Notes under the pieces: generated by a model | Databases searched by the model: none | The model's input: only the letters and a program-made list of their open reading frames with translations | What the model was told of the DNA's origin: nothing | Part shown: positions 1 through 9,455 of the stretch, piece by piece | How the letters are laid out: every line of letters begins with the position of its first letter | Numbering within the stretch: the stretch's first letter is position 1 | Program-made: the position numbers and the translations under genes | Assembly (NCBI RefSeq): GCF_025847235.1 | Contig: NZ_JAOZEW010000015.1 | Span: forward strand, 1-64,000 | Origin: Flavobacterium shii | Lineage (GTDB): Bacteria > Bacteroidota > Bacteroidia > Flavobacteriales > Flavobacteriaceae | Length of the DNA: 64,000 nucleotides | Direction: 5' to 3'

Positions 1-162
1 AAAATTAGGATCAAGACATAAATGAATCAGGATCAAAAGTTGGGGATTAGGTAAAAATCTATTTTTCTCACTCTATAAAATTGAGATCAATCCCAAAACC
101 TTCAAACAAAAAGCCACAAGACCATCTGTTTTTTGTATTTTTAATCCCAAATAAATTTTATC

Positions 163-1068
163 ATGAGATTTTACATCAATACTGAGTATTTGAAAAAAGA
201 AATTGAATATCCTAAACGATATCAGTCTCAAAATCTTATAAAAAGCTCAGTTGTTGTGTTTCTGATCATTCTAATTTTTCTTTTATTGTTCAAACCATTT
301 GGAGTCTACGATCCGGAACTTAGGATGCATTATTTTTTTATTTGTTTTTTGCATGCCTTCATTCCTGCTCTGGTTTTATTACTTTATTTTGGAGTATTAT
401 ATTATTTTAGAAAAGCAAAAAACAGGATCAAATGGACTTTACTCAAAGAATACATTAACATTGGAATCCTATTTATTGTAATAGGCACATCCAGCTTTTT
501 AATTCGGGATTTACTTTATAACAATCCAAACAACTGGTCGTGGAATTATTTTTTTGAAGAAATCAGAAATTGTTTTGTTGCAGGTATATTTTTTTATTTT
601 GTTCTTAGGTTATCAAGTTTTTATTTTGAATCAAAAAAAGGATCTTCATTTGTTCTTCAATTTATTCCTTTGGTGGCTGAACCGAAAAAAACAAGTTTAA
701 ACCCCAATATTTTTATTAGTACGCAGGTAAAACAAGATGATTTCAGCCTGGATATTGATCAATTACTTTTTGTAAAAGCAGATGGCAACTATATCGAGTT
801 GACAAAATACAGCGGCGATCAAATTACCACAGAAGTAAAGAGAATTTCTTTAACTCAATTCGAAAGTCAAATAGCTGATTACCCACATTTTTTTAGATGT
901 CACAGAACCTATTTAGTTAATATCTTTAAGATTCAAAATGTAACCGGAAACTCTCAAGGGTATCTATTATCTTTTAATGAAACTGATCTGAAAATTCCAG
1001 TTTCCAGGAAACAAATCGATAGTTTTAATAATTATTACCAAGAGCTTCGCAAGAAATATATTGCCTAA
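163..1068 (+). CDS. Membrane-anchored LytTR-family transcriptional regulator
   Basis: 301 aa. The N-terminal half has four hydrophobic segments (roughly residues 27-46, 56-82, 97-117 and 137-155). After a linker comes a C-terminal LytTR DNA-binding domain (about 200-295), with the typical features of a Lys-Ala-Asp-Gly-Asn-Tyr segment and a His-Arg-Thr-Tyr-Leu-Val-Asn segment. LytTR proteins bind pairs of short direct repeats upstream of target genes. There is no receiver domain, so the membrane part probably senses a signal itself or meets a partner. It lies 100 bp upstream of an acyltransferase gene on the same strand, a plausible target. The domain call is firm; the target is inferred. Confidence 0.85.
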   Translation: MRFYINTEYLKKEIEYPKRYQSQNLIKSSVVVFLIILIFLLLFKPFGVYDPELRMHYFFICFLHAFIPALVLLLYFGVLYYFRKAKNRIKWTLLKEYINIGILFIVIGTSSFLIRDLLYNNPNNWSWNYFFEEIRNCFVAGIFFYFVLRLSSFYFESKKGSSFVLQFIPLVAEPKKTSLNPNIFISTQVKQDDFSLDIDQLLFVKADGNYIELTKYSGDQITTEVKRISLTQFESQIADYPHFFRCHRTYLVNIFKIQNVTGNSQGYLLSFNETDLKIPVSRKQIDSFNNYYQELRKKYIA

Positions 1069-1168
1069 CTTGTTACTCATCACAAAAGCTAGTTCGCAGT
1101 AACAAGCCTTACTGTAACTGTACTTTCTTGTTGTACGTTTGCCATAAATAACGATAACCCAATTTATT

Positions 1169-2323
1169 ATGTCAACCGCAACTGTTACCTTAAATGAAGA
1201 TTCTGGTGCTTCAAATCAATTACTATACATAGACAATATAAAAGTGCTATTGACAATATTAGTAGTGCTTCATCACACATTTATTGCTTATAGTTATTCT
1301 GATGGCTGGTATTATTTGGAACCAACTAGTTCTATTGTAGCACAAATTCCTATGACAATGTTTATAAGTATTAATCAGTCCTTTTTTATGGGATATTTTT
1401 TCCTGTTGGCGGCTTACTTTACCAGTTCTTCTTATTCAAGAAAAGGAACTTCGAAATTTATTAAAGACCGTCTTGTTCGATTGGGAATTCCAATAGTATT
1501 CAATTCCTTTATTCTTTCCCCGTTTATCAGTTATCTTGTTTATTATTTCGCAAAAGAAAATCATATCAACTATATTGAATATCTAAGCAGATACGATAGC
1601 TGGATTGATTTAGGGGTTACATGGTTCTTGGCCGCATTACTTCTTTTTAGTTTAATATATGTAGCGGTAAAAAAAATATTCAAAGTTAGTTTCAGTAAAT
1701 CATTAGCAGTACCGAACACTTGCACCATTTTATTGTTTGCATTAGCATTAGGTACAATTAGTTTTTTGGTCAGAATATTTTTTCCTGTTGGATGGGTTTT
1801 GGAACCAATCGGATTTCAGCTTGGGCATTTTTCGCAATATATTGCTTTATTTATTATTGGATTACTGGCGGCTAAAAATAATTGGTTTGATCAATTTTCT
1901 GACAAAACAGGCAAACAACTTAAAAGATCGGCTTGGTTGTGTTTATTATTTTTTCCGGTATTTTTTATTATAAAGTTTAAACTCAACACACCTTCTTCTT
2001 GGTTTTCTGGCGGTTTTCACTGGCAGGCATTATTATATGCAGTCTGGGAGCAATGGATTGGCATTTCTATATTAACATCATTATTAATTAAAGGAAAAAG
2101 AAATTGGAATACTACTTCCAAACTGCTTACTAACGCGTCACGCAGTAGTTTTGCCGTTTACATTTTTCATCCGTTAGTAATTGTTGTGTTTACATTAGCT
2201 GTAAGGAACTGGACTATTGATCCTGCAATAAAACTTTTGGTTGTGGCACCTTTAATAGTATTAGGTAGTTTTGTATTTGGTTTGCTTATTTTATTGATCC
2301 CAGGAGTCAAGAAAATTATTTGA
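1169..2323 (+). CDS. Acyltransferase family 3 membrane protein (OpgC-like)
   Basis: 384 aa, polytopic with about ten hydrophobic segments. It begins with a soluble stretch and then the acyltransferase-3 signature around residues 20-40 (Tyr-Ile-Asp-Asn-Ile-Lys followed by His-His-Thr), where the conserved histidine is expected to be catalytic. Family members transfer acetyl or succinyl groups onto cell-envelope glycans or lipids; OpgC is one branch. It follows the LytTR regulator with a 100-bp gap and is followed by an intrinsic terminator, so the two may form one unit. The gap contains AGTAAC at 1098 and TGTAAC at 1113, a possible LytTR direct repeat but weak. The substrate cannot be told from sequence. 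Confidence 0.8.
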   Translation: MSTATVTLNEDSGASNQLLYIDNIKVLLTILVVLHHTFIAYSYSDGWYYLEPTSSIVAQIPMTMFISINQSFFMGYFFLLAAYFTSSSYSRKGTSKFIKDRLVRLGIPIVFNSFILSPFISYLVYYFAKENHINYIEYLSRYDSWIDLGVTWFLAALLLFSLIYVAVKKIFKVSFSKSLAVPNTCTILLFALALGTISFLVRIFFPVGWVLEPIGFQLGHFSQYIALFIIGLLAAKNNWFDQFSDKTGKQLKRSAWLCLLFFPVFFIIKFKLNTPSSWFSGGFHWQALLYAVWEQWIGISILTSLLIKGKRNWNTTSKLLTNASRSSFAVYIFHPLVIVVFTLAVRNWTIDPAIKLLVVAPLIVLGSFVFGLLILLIPGVKKII

Positions 2324-2430
2324 TATATCATTTAAGTGACTGAAAACATAATTTAGAATTCATTTATAATCTTCAAATTTTCGAACAATTGGTTCGGATT
2401 TTGTGCCATCAGGGCCATAAGTATATTGTA

Positions 2431-2465
2431 AAAGCCTGTAAATATTTTGTTTACAGGCTTTTTTT
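2431..2465 (+). terminator. Intrinsic terminator after the acyltransferase-3 gene
   Basis: A perfect 12-bp stem (2431-2442 with 2450-2461), a 7-nt loop and a T tract running to 2465. It lies about 110 bp past the stop codon at 2323. Confidence 0.85.
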
Positions 2466-2950
2466 GGTTCGATAAAATCATCTATAATTTTGATCAAAAT
2501 CCTTATTTTGTTGAGTTTAGCGGTTCGAGTCCTTTAATTTTTTTGAACTTAGATGTTAAACTTTTGTACGCACTTGATTTATATCATATCTTTTTTTTTT
2601 AGCTTAGCCACATTTCCAATTTTAATTAACTCGCTGTTTGCTTTTTATGAGTTCTTTTACATTGGATGGGCAAATAAAATACACTGACAGTGTTAAGTGA
2701 GACATCCTTATTTTTCATATTTGTTTTTATTTGAATATTCAATGTTCACATATAAAATCAGAGTATCTTTGGCCATGATTAATAAAGAATATGTACATGA
2801 TTGAACAGCTTTTCTTTTTATAACTCAGAATTTTTGTTTCGAGTCATAAAGTTATAATAAACAAAATTTAATAAATAATAACGATTGCTAGTTCTAATTC
2901 CTTTAAGGGTTTTTATTAGTTTTCACATCCAACCTTAACAGTTATAACAT
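2466..2950. other. Long intergenic region before the PlsC-like gene
   Basis: Very AT-rich and without a convincing ORF on either strand. The only recognisable signal is the TATCTTTG box at 2764-2771, annotated separately. A short T-arm-like string near 2522 has no tRNA around it. No repeat or coding remnant was recognised. Confidence 0.6.
2764..2771 (+). promoter_or_regulatory. Candidate Bacteroidota -7 promoter box
   Basis: TATCTTTG fits the TAnnTTTG -7 consensus of Bacteroidota primary sigma factors. No clear -33 TTTG lies at the right distance. If used, it would give the PlsC-like gene a leader of about 170 nt. In AT-rich DNA such boxes also occur by chance. Confidence 0.35.
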
Positions 2951-3772
2951 ATGACTTTGATTTCCAAAGAAAAATTTTCTAAAGCGGCCGGCCTTTCTAA
3001 AATTCCTATTCCCGGATTGTCCCCTTATTTAATGAAAATAATGAAAATTGACAATTTAAATACTATTGTAAAAGAGGCAGGCAATCTTGAGGGAGCTGAT
3101 TTTGCTAATTATGTTTTAATGAAAATTGGTGTGAAAGTCCAATTTGATGCTGCTGAATTCCTAAATATTCCTCGCGAAGGAGCATTTGTAGTTGTTGCAA
3201 ATCATCCCTACGGTGGTATCGAATCATTAGCTTTATTAAGTACAATTGCAAAAATACGTCCTGATACAATGTATATGGGAAACTTTTTGCTAAAGGAAAT
3301 TCCAAATCTTGAAAAATGTATTATTGGAGTAAATCCATTTGAAAACGTGCAAAATTCTGCGAGTATTACGGGATTAAAAATGACACTCAAAGCTCTTGGA
3401 GATGGTATTCCTGTTGCAATATTTCCTGCGGGAGAGGTTTCATCTTATAATTTTAAGACGAGTGAAATTACAGACCCGGAGTGGCATCCTGTTGTAGGGA
3501 AAATTATTAGTAAAGCAGGTGTGCCTATTTTACCTATATATTTCCACGGAAATAATGGTTTTTTCTTTAGTATGTTAAAATCAATTCATCCTATGTTGCA
3601 AACTTCAAAACTGATCTCGGAACTTTTTAACAAACAAGGATATGCTCTAAAGATGACTATTGGAGAAGCTATTGTTTTACCAGAGACAAAGGGCAAAGCC
3701 TTCGATCCTTTAATGTTGAAAAATCTACGAAATAAGCTATACGCTCTTAAGACCAAGCATCTAATCAATTAG
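2951..3772 (+). CDS. Lysophospholipid/glycerolipid acyltransferase (PlsC superfamily)
   Basis: 273 aa. Motif I of the acyltransferase fold appears as Ala-Asn-His-Pro-Tyr-Gly-Gly around residue 80, a variant of NHX4D in which Glu follows. The substrate-binding motif Phe-Pro-Ala-Gly-Glu-Val is near residue 158. The NHPxGG variant is typical of the branch that includes the O-acyltransferases of ornithine or glycine aminolipid synthesis, as well as plain lysophosphatidate acyltransferases. It probably acts at the inner face of the membrane. It is flanked by long AT-rich gaps and has its own terminator, so it looks monocistronic. The class is confident; the exact lipid is not determined. Confidence 0.8.
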   Translation: MTLISKEKFSKAAGLSKIPIPGLSPYLMKIMKIDNLNTIVKEAGNLEGADFANYVLMKIGVKVQFDAAEFLNIPREGAFVVVANHPYGGIESLALLSTIAKIRPDTMYMGNFLLKEIPNLEKCIIGVNPFENVQNSASITGLKMTLKALGDGIPVAIFPAGEVSSYNFKTSEITDPEWHPVVGKIISKAGVPILPIYFHGNNGFFFSMLKSIHPMLQTSKLISELFNKQGYALKMTIGEAIVLPETKGKAFDPLMLKNLRNKLYALKTKHLIN

Positions 3773-3980
3773 ACAAAACTTAAATAAATCTATGAGGAAA
3801 AGTAATTTAAAACTCGCACCAGAAGTATACGTTTTAAATTAAGAGGTGTAGATCTAAGTCTATTTAATCCTCATTGCAAAGGTTTAAAATCAAATGCTTT
3901 TCTTTTAAATTTTTGTAAAATGGACTGAAATATGAAAATATTTAAGTAAAAGCTTCAAATTTTCAGTAAGATGCACAATA
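3773..3980. other. Intergenic stretch downstream of the PlsC-like gene
   Basis: Part of the 480-bp gap 3773-4252. I see only short meaningless frames, the longest starting with ATG being about 16 codons at 3792. The recognisable element of the gap is the terminator at 3981-4020. The part 4021-4252 upstream of the next gene holds no clear promoter box. Confidence 0.5.
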
Positions 3981-4020
3981 AAAAAATCTCCTAAATTCAT
4001 TGATTTAGGAGATTTTTTTT
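3981..4020 (+). terminator. Intrinsic terminator
   Basis: A perfect 16-bp stem (3981-3996 with 4003-4018), a 6-nt loop and a run of eight T. The A tract on the left arm makes it potentially bidirectional, but only the plus-strand PlsC-like gene ends nearby. Confidence 0.85.
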
Positions 4021-4252
4021 TGGCTCCAATGTTGATTGCAAATTAGTGTGATTGTTGCCCTGCATGCTAAGGATGTTTAAGATTTGAAATGAAAATAAGT
4101 ATTTAATGTCAATGTATTCTGGTGGTTTTGTAATGACCATAATTCTTACTAATCTTATTTTAAATTGTTAATGATCTCGTTGTTTTGTTTAAAATAGGAG
4201 TCAAACTGCTCTATTTTTCGTACCTTAAAAATCTAACCAATAAAAACGTGAG

Positions 4253-6430
4253 ATGAAAAAATTACGAATTTCATTAATCAATATTCATGGACTCTTGAAA
4301 GGTTCAGGTCTTGAGATTGGTAGAGATGCTGATAATGGCGGACAAACTAAGTATGTTTATGAACTTGCTGAATTTTTATCGCAACATGAAGCTGTTGAAC
4401 ATGTCCATTTATTTACAAGATTGATAGATGATAAGAATCTTTCTCCAGAGTATGCTGTGCCTATCGAAATCATTAATGAAAAATTAGACATAAGACGAAT
4501 TCCTTTTTTAGGAAAAAAATACAAAGCAAAAGAACAATTATGGGAAGGTTTGGACACTTTTGTGGATGGGGTTGTTCAACATATTAAACTTCATGATATA
4601 TTCCCCAATTGGATTCATTCACATTATGGAGATGCAGGATATGTAGCTAGTGAATTATCAACAATATTAAATATTCCTTTTGCTCATACGGGACATTCTT
4701 TGGGTTTTCATAAAAAGAAAAAATTACTCGAAAGTGGTTTGAGTGAAGATGAAATTGAAAAGAAATTTAAATTTGAACAAAGAATTGCTGCTGAGGATAA
4801 AACATTAGAATTATCGGAATTTATTGTTACCTCTACAGAGCAAGAAATTGAAACTTATAAGCCCTATAAAAATTTTGAATTAGCGAAGTACCATGCGATT
4901 TCTCCTGGAATTGACACCAGTAAATTTGTTCCCTATTATCATCAAGAACAAGATTCGGATAAACAAATGGAAGAAGAACAAAGAAAATATTGGGTGTCTG
5001 AAACCATTTCTAAATTTTTAATAAATCCGCATAAACCTTTTATTCTAGCTCTTTCAAGACCTGATCGTCATAAAAATTTGCATACACTCATAGAGGTTTA
5101 TGGTAAAGATAAAGAACTACAAAGCATAGCCAATTTGGTCATTTTTGCAGGGATTCGAAAAGATATTTCAAAAATGCCGGAATCTGAAAAAGATGTTCTA
5201 ACAGATCTATTGTTATTAATGGATAAGTATGATTTATATGGGAAAATGGCAATTCCCAAGAAGCATGATGTCGAAAATGAGGTTTCGATTATTTATCGAT
5301 ATGCTGCAGAAAAAAGGGGTGTATTTGTGAATTTGGCATTGCATGAAAATTTTGGATTAACAGTCATTGAGTCTGCAAGTTCCGGATTGCCTGTTGTAGT
5401 TACTAAAAATGGTGGACCGTCTGAGATTATTCCCACGTGTCAGAATGGAGAATTAGTAGATCCGCTGGATGAAAATGAAATTAAGAAAGCATTACGGAAT
5501 ATTTTAACCAATGAAAGTCAATGGAAATATTACTCAAATAATGGAGCAATTAATATTCAAAAACATTATAGTTGGTTAAGTCATGTCAATCAATATGTTG
5601 AATTGGTTAATGAGAATTTATCATTATCATCAGGTTCAGGAATCAAGAAACAACATTACCCCAATATTAATATTGAGCGATTAAAAAGAAAGGTGGAGCA
5701 TTTATTTGTTTCAGATATTGACGGGACACTTATCGAACCAAAGTTAAATAATCCGGGATTAAAAGAATTAAAAGAGCATTTAATTAATCGTACTGAAAAA
5801 ATGGCCTTTGCTTTGGCGTCAGGAAGAAATTTGGCACTGGTTAAAAAAGTAATAGATGAGGAGCAATTTCCTTTACCGGATTTCATTATTTGCTCTGTTG
5901 GGACTGAAATTTATTATACAAATGGGAAAGATTATATTTTAGATAAGGGTTGGGCTACTTTTTTGGCAGGTCGTTGGAAAAGAAATGATATTGCAAATCG
6001 TTTGAAAGAGATTCCTTGGTTGCGATTACAGGAGAAGGAAGCACAAAATCCGTATAAAATCTCCTATTATTATGATGAAGAAAAATACAATCACGAGCAA
6101 TTAATAGCCGTTCTGGGAAAAGAATGGTATAAAATAAATATTATTCCAAGTCATGGCGAGTTTATTGATTTTATCCCCAAAAGAGCATCAAAAGGAAATG
6201 CAGTTAAATTTTTGTGCCGTAAATGGGCTATTCCTTTATCGAATGTAATTGCGGCAGGTGATTCAGGAAATGATATTGATATGTTCAGAGGTTCTATTAA
6301 AGGAATTATCGTAGGTAATCGAAGTTCAGAATTGGCCAAATATGAAACAACCAAAAGTATTTACGTGGCTAAGGGTTCAGCTTCTTTAGGGATTTTAGAG
6401 GGATTAAAACACTATAAAATAATTAAGTAA
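4253..6430 (+). CDS. Bifunctional sucrose-phosphate synthase / sucrose-phosphatase-like protein
   Basis: 725 aa. Residues 1 to about 470 are a GT-B glycosyltransferase of family GT4. The N-terminal segment closely resembles sucrose-phosphate synthases (His-Gly-Leu, then Gly-Arg-Asp-Ala-Asp-Asn-Gly-Gly-Gln), and the retaining-enzyme EX7E motif sits in His-Glu-Asn-Phe-Gly-Leu-Thr-Val-Ile-Glu. From about 480 a HAD phosphatase follows, with the nucleophile motif Asp488-Ile-Asp490-Gly-Thr-Leu and the late motif Gly-Asp-Ser-Gly-Asn-Asp. The family joins UDP- or ADP-glucose to fructose-6P and then removes the phosphate. There is no signal peptide, so it acts in the cytosol. The next gene starts 1 bp after the stop, so the two are co-translated. 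A related glycosyl acceptor is possible. Confidence 0.82.
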   Translation: MKKLRISLINIHGLLKGSGLEIGRDADNGGQTKYVYELAEFLSQHEAVEHVHLFTRLIDDKNLSPEYAVPIEIINEKLDIRRIPFLGKKYKAKEQLWEGLDTFVDGVVQHIKLHDIFPNWIHSHYGDAGYVASELSTILNIPFAHTGHSLGFHKKKKLLESGLSEDEIEKKFKFEQRIAAEDKTLELSEFIVTSTEQEIETYKPYKNFELAKYHAISPGIDTSKFVPYYHQEQDSDKQMEEEQRKYWVSETISKFLINPHKPFILALSRPDRHKNLHTLIEVYGKDKELQSIANLVIFAGIRKDISKMPESEKDVLTDLLLLMDKYDLYGKMAIPKKHDVENEVSIIYRYAAEKRGVFVNLALHENFGLTVIESASSGLPVVVTKNGGPSEIIPTCQNGELVDPLDENEIKKALRNILTNESQWKYYSNNGAINIQKHYSWLSHVNQYVELVNENLSLSSGSGIKKQHYPNINIERLKRKVEHLFVSDIDGTLIEPKLNNPGLKELKEHLINRTEKMAFALASGRNLALVKKVIDEEQFPLPDFIICSVGTEIYYTNGKDYILDKGWATFLAGRWKRNDIANRLKEIPWLRLQEKEAQNPYKISYYYDEEKYNHEQLIAVLGKEWYKINIIPSHGEFIDFIPKRASKGNAVKFLCRKWAIPLSNVIAAGDSGNDIDMFRGSIKGIIVGNRSSELAKYETTKSIYVAKGSASLGILEGLKHYKIIK

Positions 6431-6431
6431 T

Positions 6432-7946
6432 ATGTATTCAGGCTCAGGTTTTAGTAGTTGGGAAATAGGCGACGTAGATGTATTTATAGATGAAAACGGA
6501 GTTCATCATTTGTTTCATTTGATAATTCCAAATCATGATTACATTGCGCATGCAGTATCAAAAGATGGTCTCTCTTGGAAAAGAGTAAAAAATGCTTTGT
6601 TTGTTGGAGATCCCGGGGATTGGGATGATGATATGTTATGGACGATGCATGTTAGTAAAAATGCTGAAGGAGAAGGTTACGAGATGTACTATACAGGTTT
6701 AAAGCGGAAAGACAAAGGAGTTATGCAAAAAATAGGGAGAGCAGTTTCTCCTGATTTATTTCATTGGACAAAAGAAAATCGATATGGTTTGCCTTTAAAA
6801 AGTAAAGCACCTTATTATGAAAGCTCAGATAATAATCCCCGTCAATGGCTTAGTTTTAGAGATCCTTATAAATACCAATTTGAAGGAGAAGATTATTTAC
6901 TTATTTGTGCTCGAAGCGCAGTAGGACCTACTTATAGAAGAGGTTGTATTGGCGTAGCAAAAAGAGATGCAATAGATGGTTTTGTTCTTCAAAAACCGTT
7001 GCATGTTGCTTATGTGTATGATGATATAGAATGCCCCTGCGTGGTAGAAATAAAAGGAATGCATTATTTGTTAGGTTCAATTCGGGAAGATATTAAAGTT
7101 CGTTATTGGTTTTCTCCAGATTTTAAGGGAGAGTACCATGCTTTTCATAACAATGTGTTGATGCCACAGGGTAATTATGCAGCAAGAATTGTAAAAGAAG
7201 GGGAATATTATTTAATTTATAATTTTTATTTTGTTGGTGGAAATGTTAATACACTTCGCGTAATTCCTCCTCCTAAACAGTTGGATGTTGATTCTAATGG
7301 AAGGCTTTTATTAAAGACTTATCATCATTGGCAAACACTTTATCAAAGAACAATTTTTCAAAAAAACTTACCAACTCCAGTCCCTATTTTAGGAAATCCT
7401 TCGGCAAATTTTGATATGGAGATTGAAGGTAAATGGAGATTTGGCTGTAGAAGTGGTTATGAGGTTTTTTGCTTCGATAAACCTTCAGAAAATTTTGTTT
7501 GGGAAGGTACATTGGCTGTTGAAGGAATGGGGAAAACAGGTTTTGTTATTGAATGTGATAAAGAGGGAACGGCATATTATATATCAATTGATTTTGTAAA
7601 TGGCTTTGTTCAATTTAGAGCGTGGGGATTTAACGAAAAGGATGTGAAGAATAATTTTGTTTTTGAAAACATTCAAACAAATCAATTTGAAATAGTAGAA
7701 AACAAAGAAATTTATTTTAAGATCATTCGTTATGGGAATTATTATGAGCTTTCTATCAATGAAATTGTAAAATTAACATTGTTGGATTTTAAATATAGTG
7801 ATGGTAAAATAGGTGTTTATGTTTGTTCTGCTATTGTATCATTAAGTGATTCAAAAATTCACATAATTCCAGAACCCGAGAATGAATACGCTACTTCTGA
7901 CCCTACTAAAGCATTAGATGAATATAATAAAATAACCCAAATTTAG
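6432..7946 (+). CDS. GH32-like five-bladed beta-propeller glycosidase, cytosolic
   Basis: 504 aa without a signal peptide. The first two thirds look like a GH32/68/43-type beta-propeller. There is an Asp-rich first blade (Asp14, Asp16), Arg143-Asp144-Pro in the position of the RDP transition-state motif, and Glu200-Cys-Pro in the position of the GH32 acid/base EC motif. The last third is beta-rich, like the C-terminal sandwich of GH32 enzymes. GH32 enzymes cleave fructose from sucrose and fructans. Being coupled to a sucrose-phosphate synthase-like gene, it probably acts on sucrose or a related disaccharide made inside the cell. The first-blade motif is not the usual NDPNG, so the exact specificity is open. 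Confidence 0.7.
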   Translation: MYSGSGFSSWEIGDVDVFIDENGVHHLFHLIIPNHDYIAHAVSKDGLSWKRVKNALFVGDPGDWDDDMLWTMHVSKNAEGEGYEMYYTGLKRKDKGVMQKIGRAVSPDLFHWTKENRYGLPLKSKAPYYESSDNNPRQWLSFRDPYKYQFEGEDYLLICARSAVGPTYRRGCIGVAKRDAIDGFVLQKPLHVAYVYDDIECPCVVEIKGMHYLLGSIREDIKVRYWFSPDFKGEYHAFHNNVLMPQGNYAARIVKEGEYYLIYNFYFVGGNVNTLRVIPPPKQLDVDSNGRLLLKTYHHWQTLYQRTIFQKNLPTPVPILGNPSANFDMEIEGKWRFGCRSGYEVFCFDKPSENFVWEGTLAVEGMGKTGFVIECDKEGTAYYISIDFVNGFVQFRAWGFNEKDVKNNFVFENIQTNQFEIVENKEIYFKIIRYGNYYELSINEIVKLTLLDFKYSDGKIGVYVCSAIVSLSDSKIHIIPEPENEYATSDPTKALDEYNKITQI

Positions 7947-8025
7947 CTGTATTTGATTTGATAGATGGGATATAGTTTTTTTGTTTTTAGTTGGTGAAGA
8001 TGTTATTCTTGCCAGTTTTATGGCT

Positions 8026-8068
8026 AAAAAAAAGTAGAGATGATTTTATATCGTCTCTACTTTTTTTT
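8026..8068. terminator. Bidirectional terminator between convergent genes
   Basis: An 18-bp stem (8026-8043 with 8051-8068, one T-G pair) and a 7-nt loop, with A and T runs on opposite flanks. It lies between the convergent GH32-like (+) and NagX-like (-) genes and can serve both. Confidence 0.85.
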
Positions 8069-8116
8069 AATCAAATTTTAATTTTTTATCCAAAATAGAT
8101 AAAAAATTAGTTTGTA

Positions 8117-9415
8117 TTACACTTTAAAAATCATTTTGTTTTTATAGAAAACCCATAGTATAACCGACCAGAAAATGGCATATGATATCGCATAAGTTAA
8201 TGATGAGTTTAATGGATTTTCAAAGCAAGTTGCAATTCCAAATTTGTAAATTAAAGTTTGAAGATTGATTTGTTCTGCAGCCATTTCTGGATTTTGAACT
8301 TTAATAGAGCTTAAAACTCTTGGGATTATACCCGAAAAGAAAAATACAATCATAGGATTTACTCCCCAAATTAAAAATAGGTTAGTCCATTTTTTATAGT
8401 TTGCTACATCTATTATGTAATATAATAAACTCAAACATAATGTTGCTATACCAGCGGTATACAAGACATAAGAACTTGTCCAAAGTGATTTGTTTATTGG
8501 GAATATGATGTCCCAAAGTAAACCGGTAAGCAATAGAACAATTCCTGTGATTGCTGTTTTTTTTAGAATTTCGATTTTGTTAATCTGTAAGTTTAGTATT
8601 TGTCCTATGAACATTCCAAGAATTCCTGTACCTATTGCTGGCAAAGTACTTAAAATTCCTTCTGGATCCCAAGTTTTAGAAAAACTCCATAAGTGTCCGT
8701 TTAAGAGCAAATTGTCTAACCAAGCAGCTAGATTAGTTCCTTTTTCAAAATTGGCAGCACCAAAACCTGGAACAGGTACAAAAGCCATTAGAATCCAATA
8801 ACCCAATAAAATTGAAGCGGCAATTAGAAGTTGTGTTTTTAGGTTTGTTTTTAAATATAAAAGTGAGGTAAAGAAATATACAATTCCTATTCGTTGTAAA
8901 ACACCCGGGATTCTTACGTCTTGAAATTCTTCGATTTGACTGTATGCCAAAAATAGTAGTATTGCCAAGATTCCTAAAACAAGGTAGGTTTTAACTTTTA
9001 AACTAAAATTTCCTAGAAGAGCATAAGCTACTGTAAAAGTTACTGTTAGTCTAAGTAGTAATAAAGGTATTCCTTCTAAACCAAATAGAGAGATTCTGCT
9101 AAAAGAATTCAAAAATAATCCTAAACAGAAAATTCGTAAGGAACGAACCATAATTTTATTAAAAACACTTAAGTCAAAATGTTTCGTAGGCATTGCAAAT
9201 GGGATTGCGGTTCCCATTATAAAAACAAAAAAAGGAAAAACTAAATCGGTAGGAGTACAGCCGTTCCATTCTGCGTGTTCTAAAGGCGGATAAATGGAGG
9301 CCCAGCTTCCCGGATTATTGACAATTGTCATCAATAAAATGGTGAATCCTCTAAATACATCTAGTGAAATTAAACGTTCTTTTGTCATTGGTTTTGGTTT
9401 ATTTTTTGGTTTCAT
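8117..9415 (-). CDS. nagX: NagX-like membrane acyltransferase (DUF5009 / HGSNAT family)
   Basis: 432 aa with about ten to eleven membrane segments. The N-terminus carries the family signature Leu-Asp-Val-Phe-Arg-Gly-Phe-Thr, then His-Ala-Glu-Trp-Asn-Gly-Cys-Thr and Asp-Leu-Val-Phe-Pro-Phe-Phe-Val-Phe. The family is related to human heparan-alpha-glucosaminide N-acetyltransferase, and nagX genes recur in bacterial GlcNAc and peptidoglycan-sugar loci. The likely role is transmembrane acetylation of an amino sugar such as glucosamine, but the reaction is not proven for bacterial members. An alternative start lies nine codons downstream at a second Met. It is the last gene of the run anmK-nagX, 40 bp after anmK. 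Confidence 0.75.
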   Translation of the reverse strand: MKPKNKPKPMTKERLISLDVFRGFTILLMTIVNNPGSWASIYPPLEHAEWNGCTPTDLVFPFFVFIMGTAIPFAMPTKHFDLSVFNKIMVRSLRIFCLGLFLNSFSRISLFGLEGIPLLLLRLTVTFTVAYALLGNFSLKVKTYLVLGILAILLFLAYSQIEEFQDVRIPGVLQRIGIVYFFTSLLYLKTNLKTQLLIAASILLGYWILMAFVPVPGFGAANFEKGTNLAAWLDNLLLNGHLWSFSKTWDPEGILSTLPAIGTGILGMFIGQILNLQINKIEILKKTAITGIVLLLTGLLWDIIFPINKSLWTSSYVLYTAGIATLCLSLLYYIIDVANYKKWTNLFLIWGVNPMIVFFFSGIIPRVLSSIKVQNPEMAAEQINLQTLIYKFGIATCFENPLNSSLTYAISYAIFWSVILWVFYKNKMIFKV

Positions 9416-9455
9416 TAATTATAAAAGTTTAAAACTTTTAATTGGTTTTTATTTT

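Noticed and set aside
2515..2540. A GGTTCGAGTCC string resembling a tRNA T-arm
   Set aside because: The flanking stem pairs poorly and no anticodon arm, D-arm or acceptor stem can be drawn around it.
8490..8801. 103-codon plus-strand frame inside nagX
   Set aside because: It lies antisense within a well-supported membrane protein gene, and its composition mirrors that gene.
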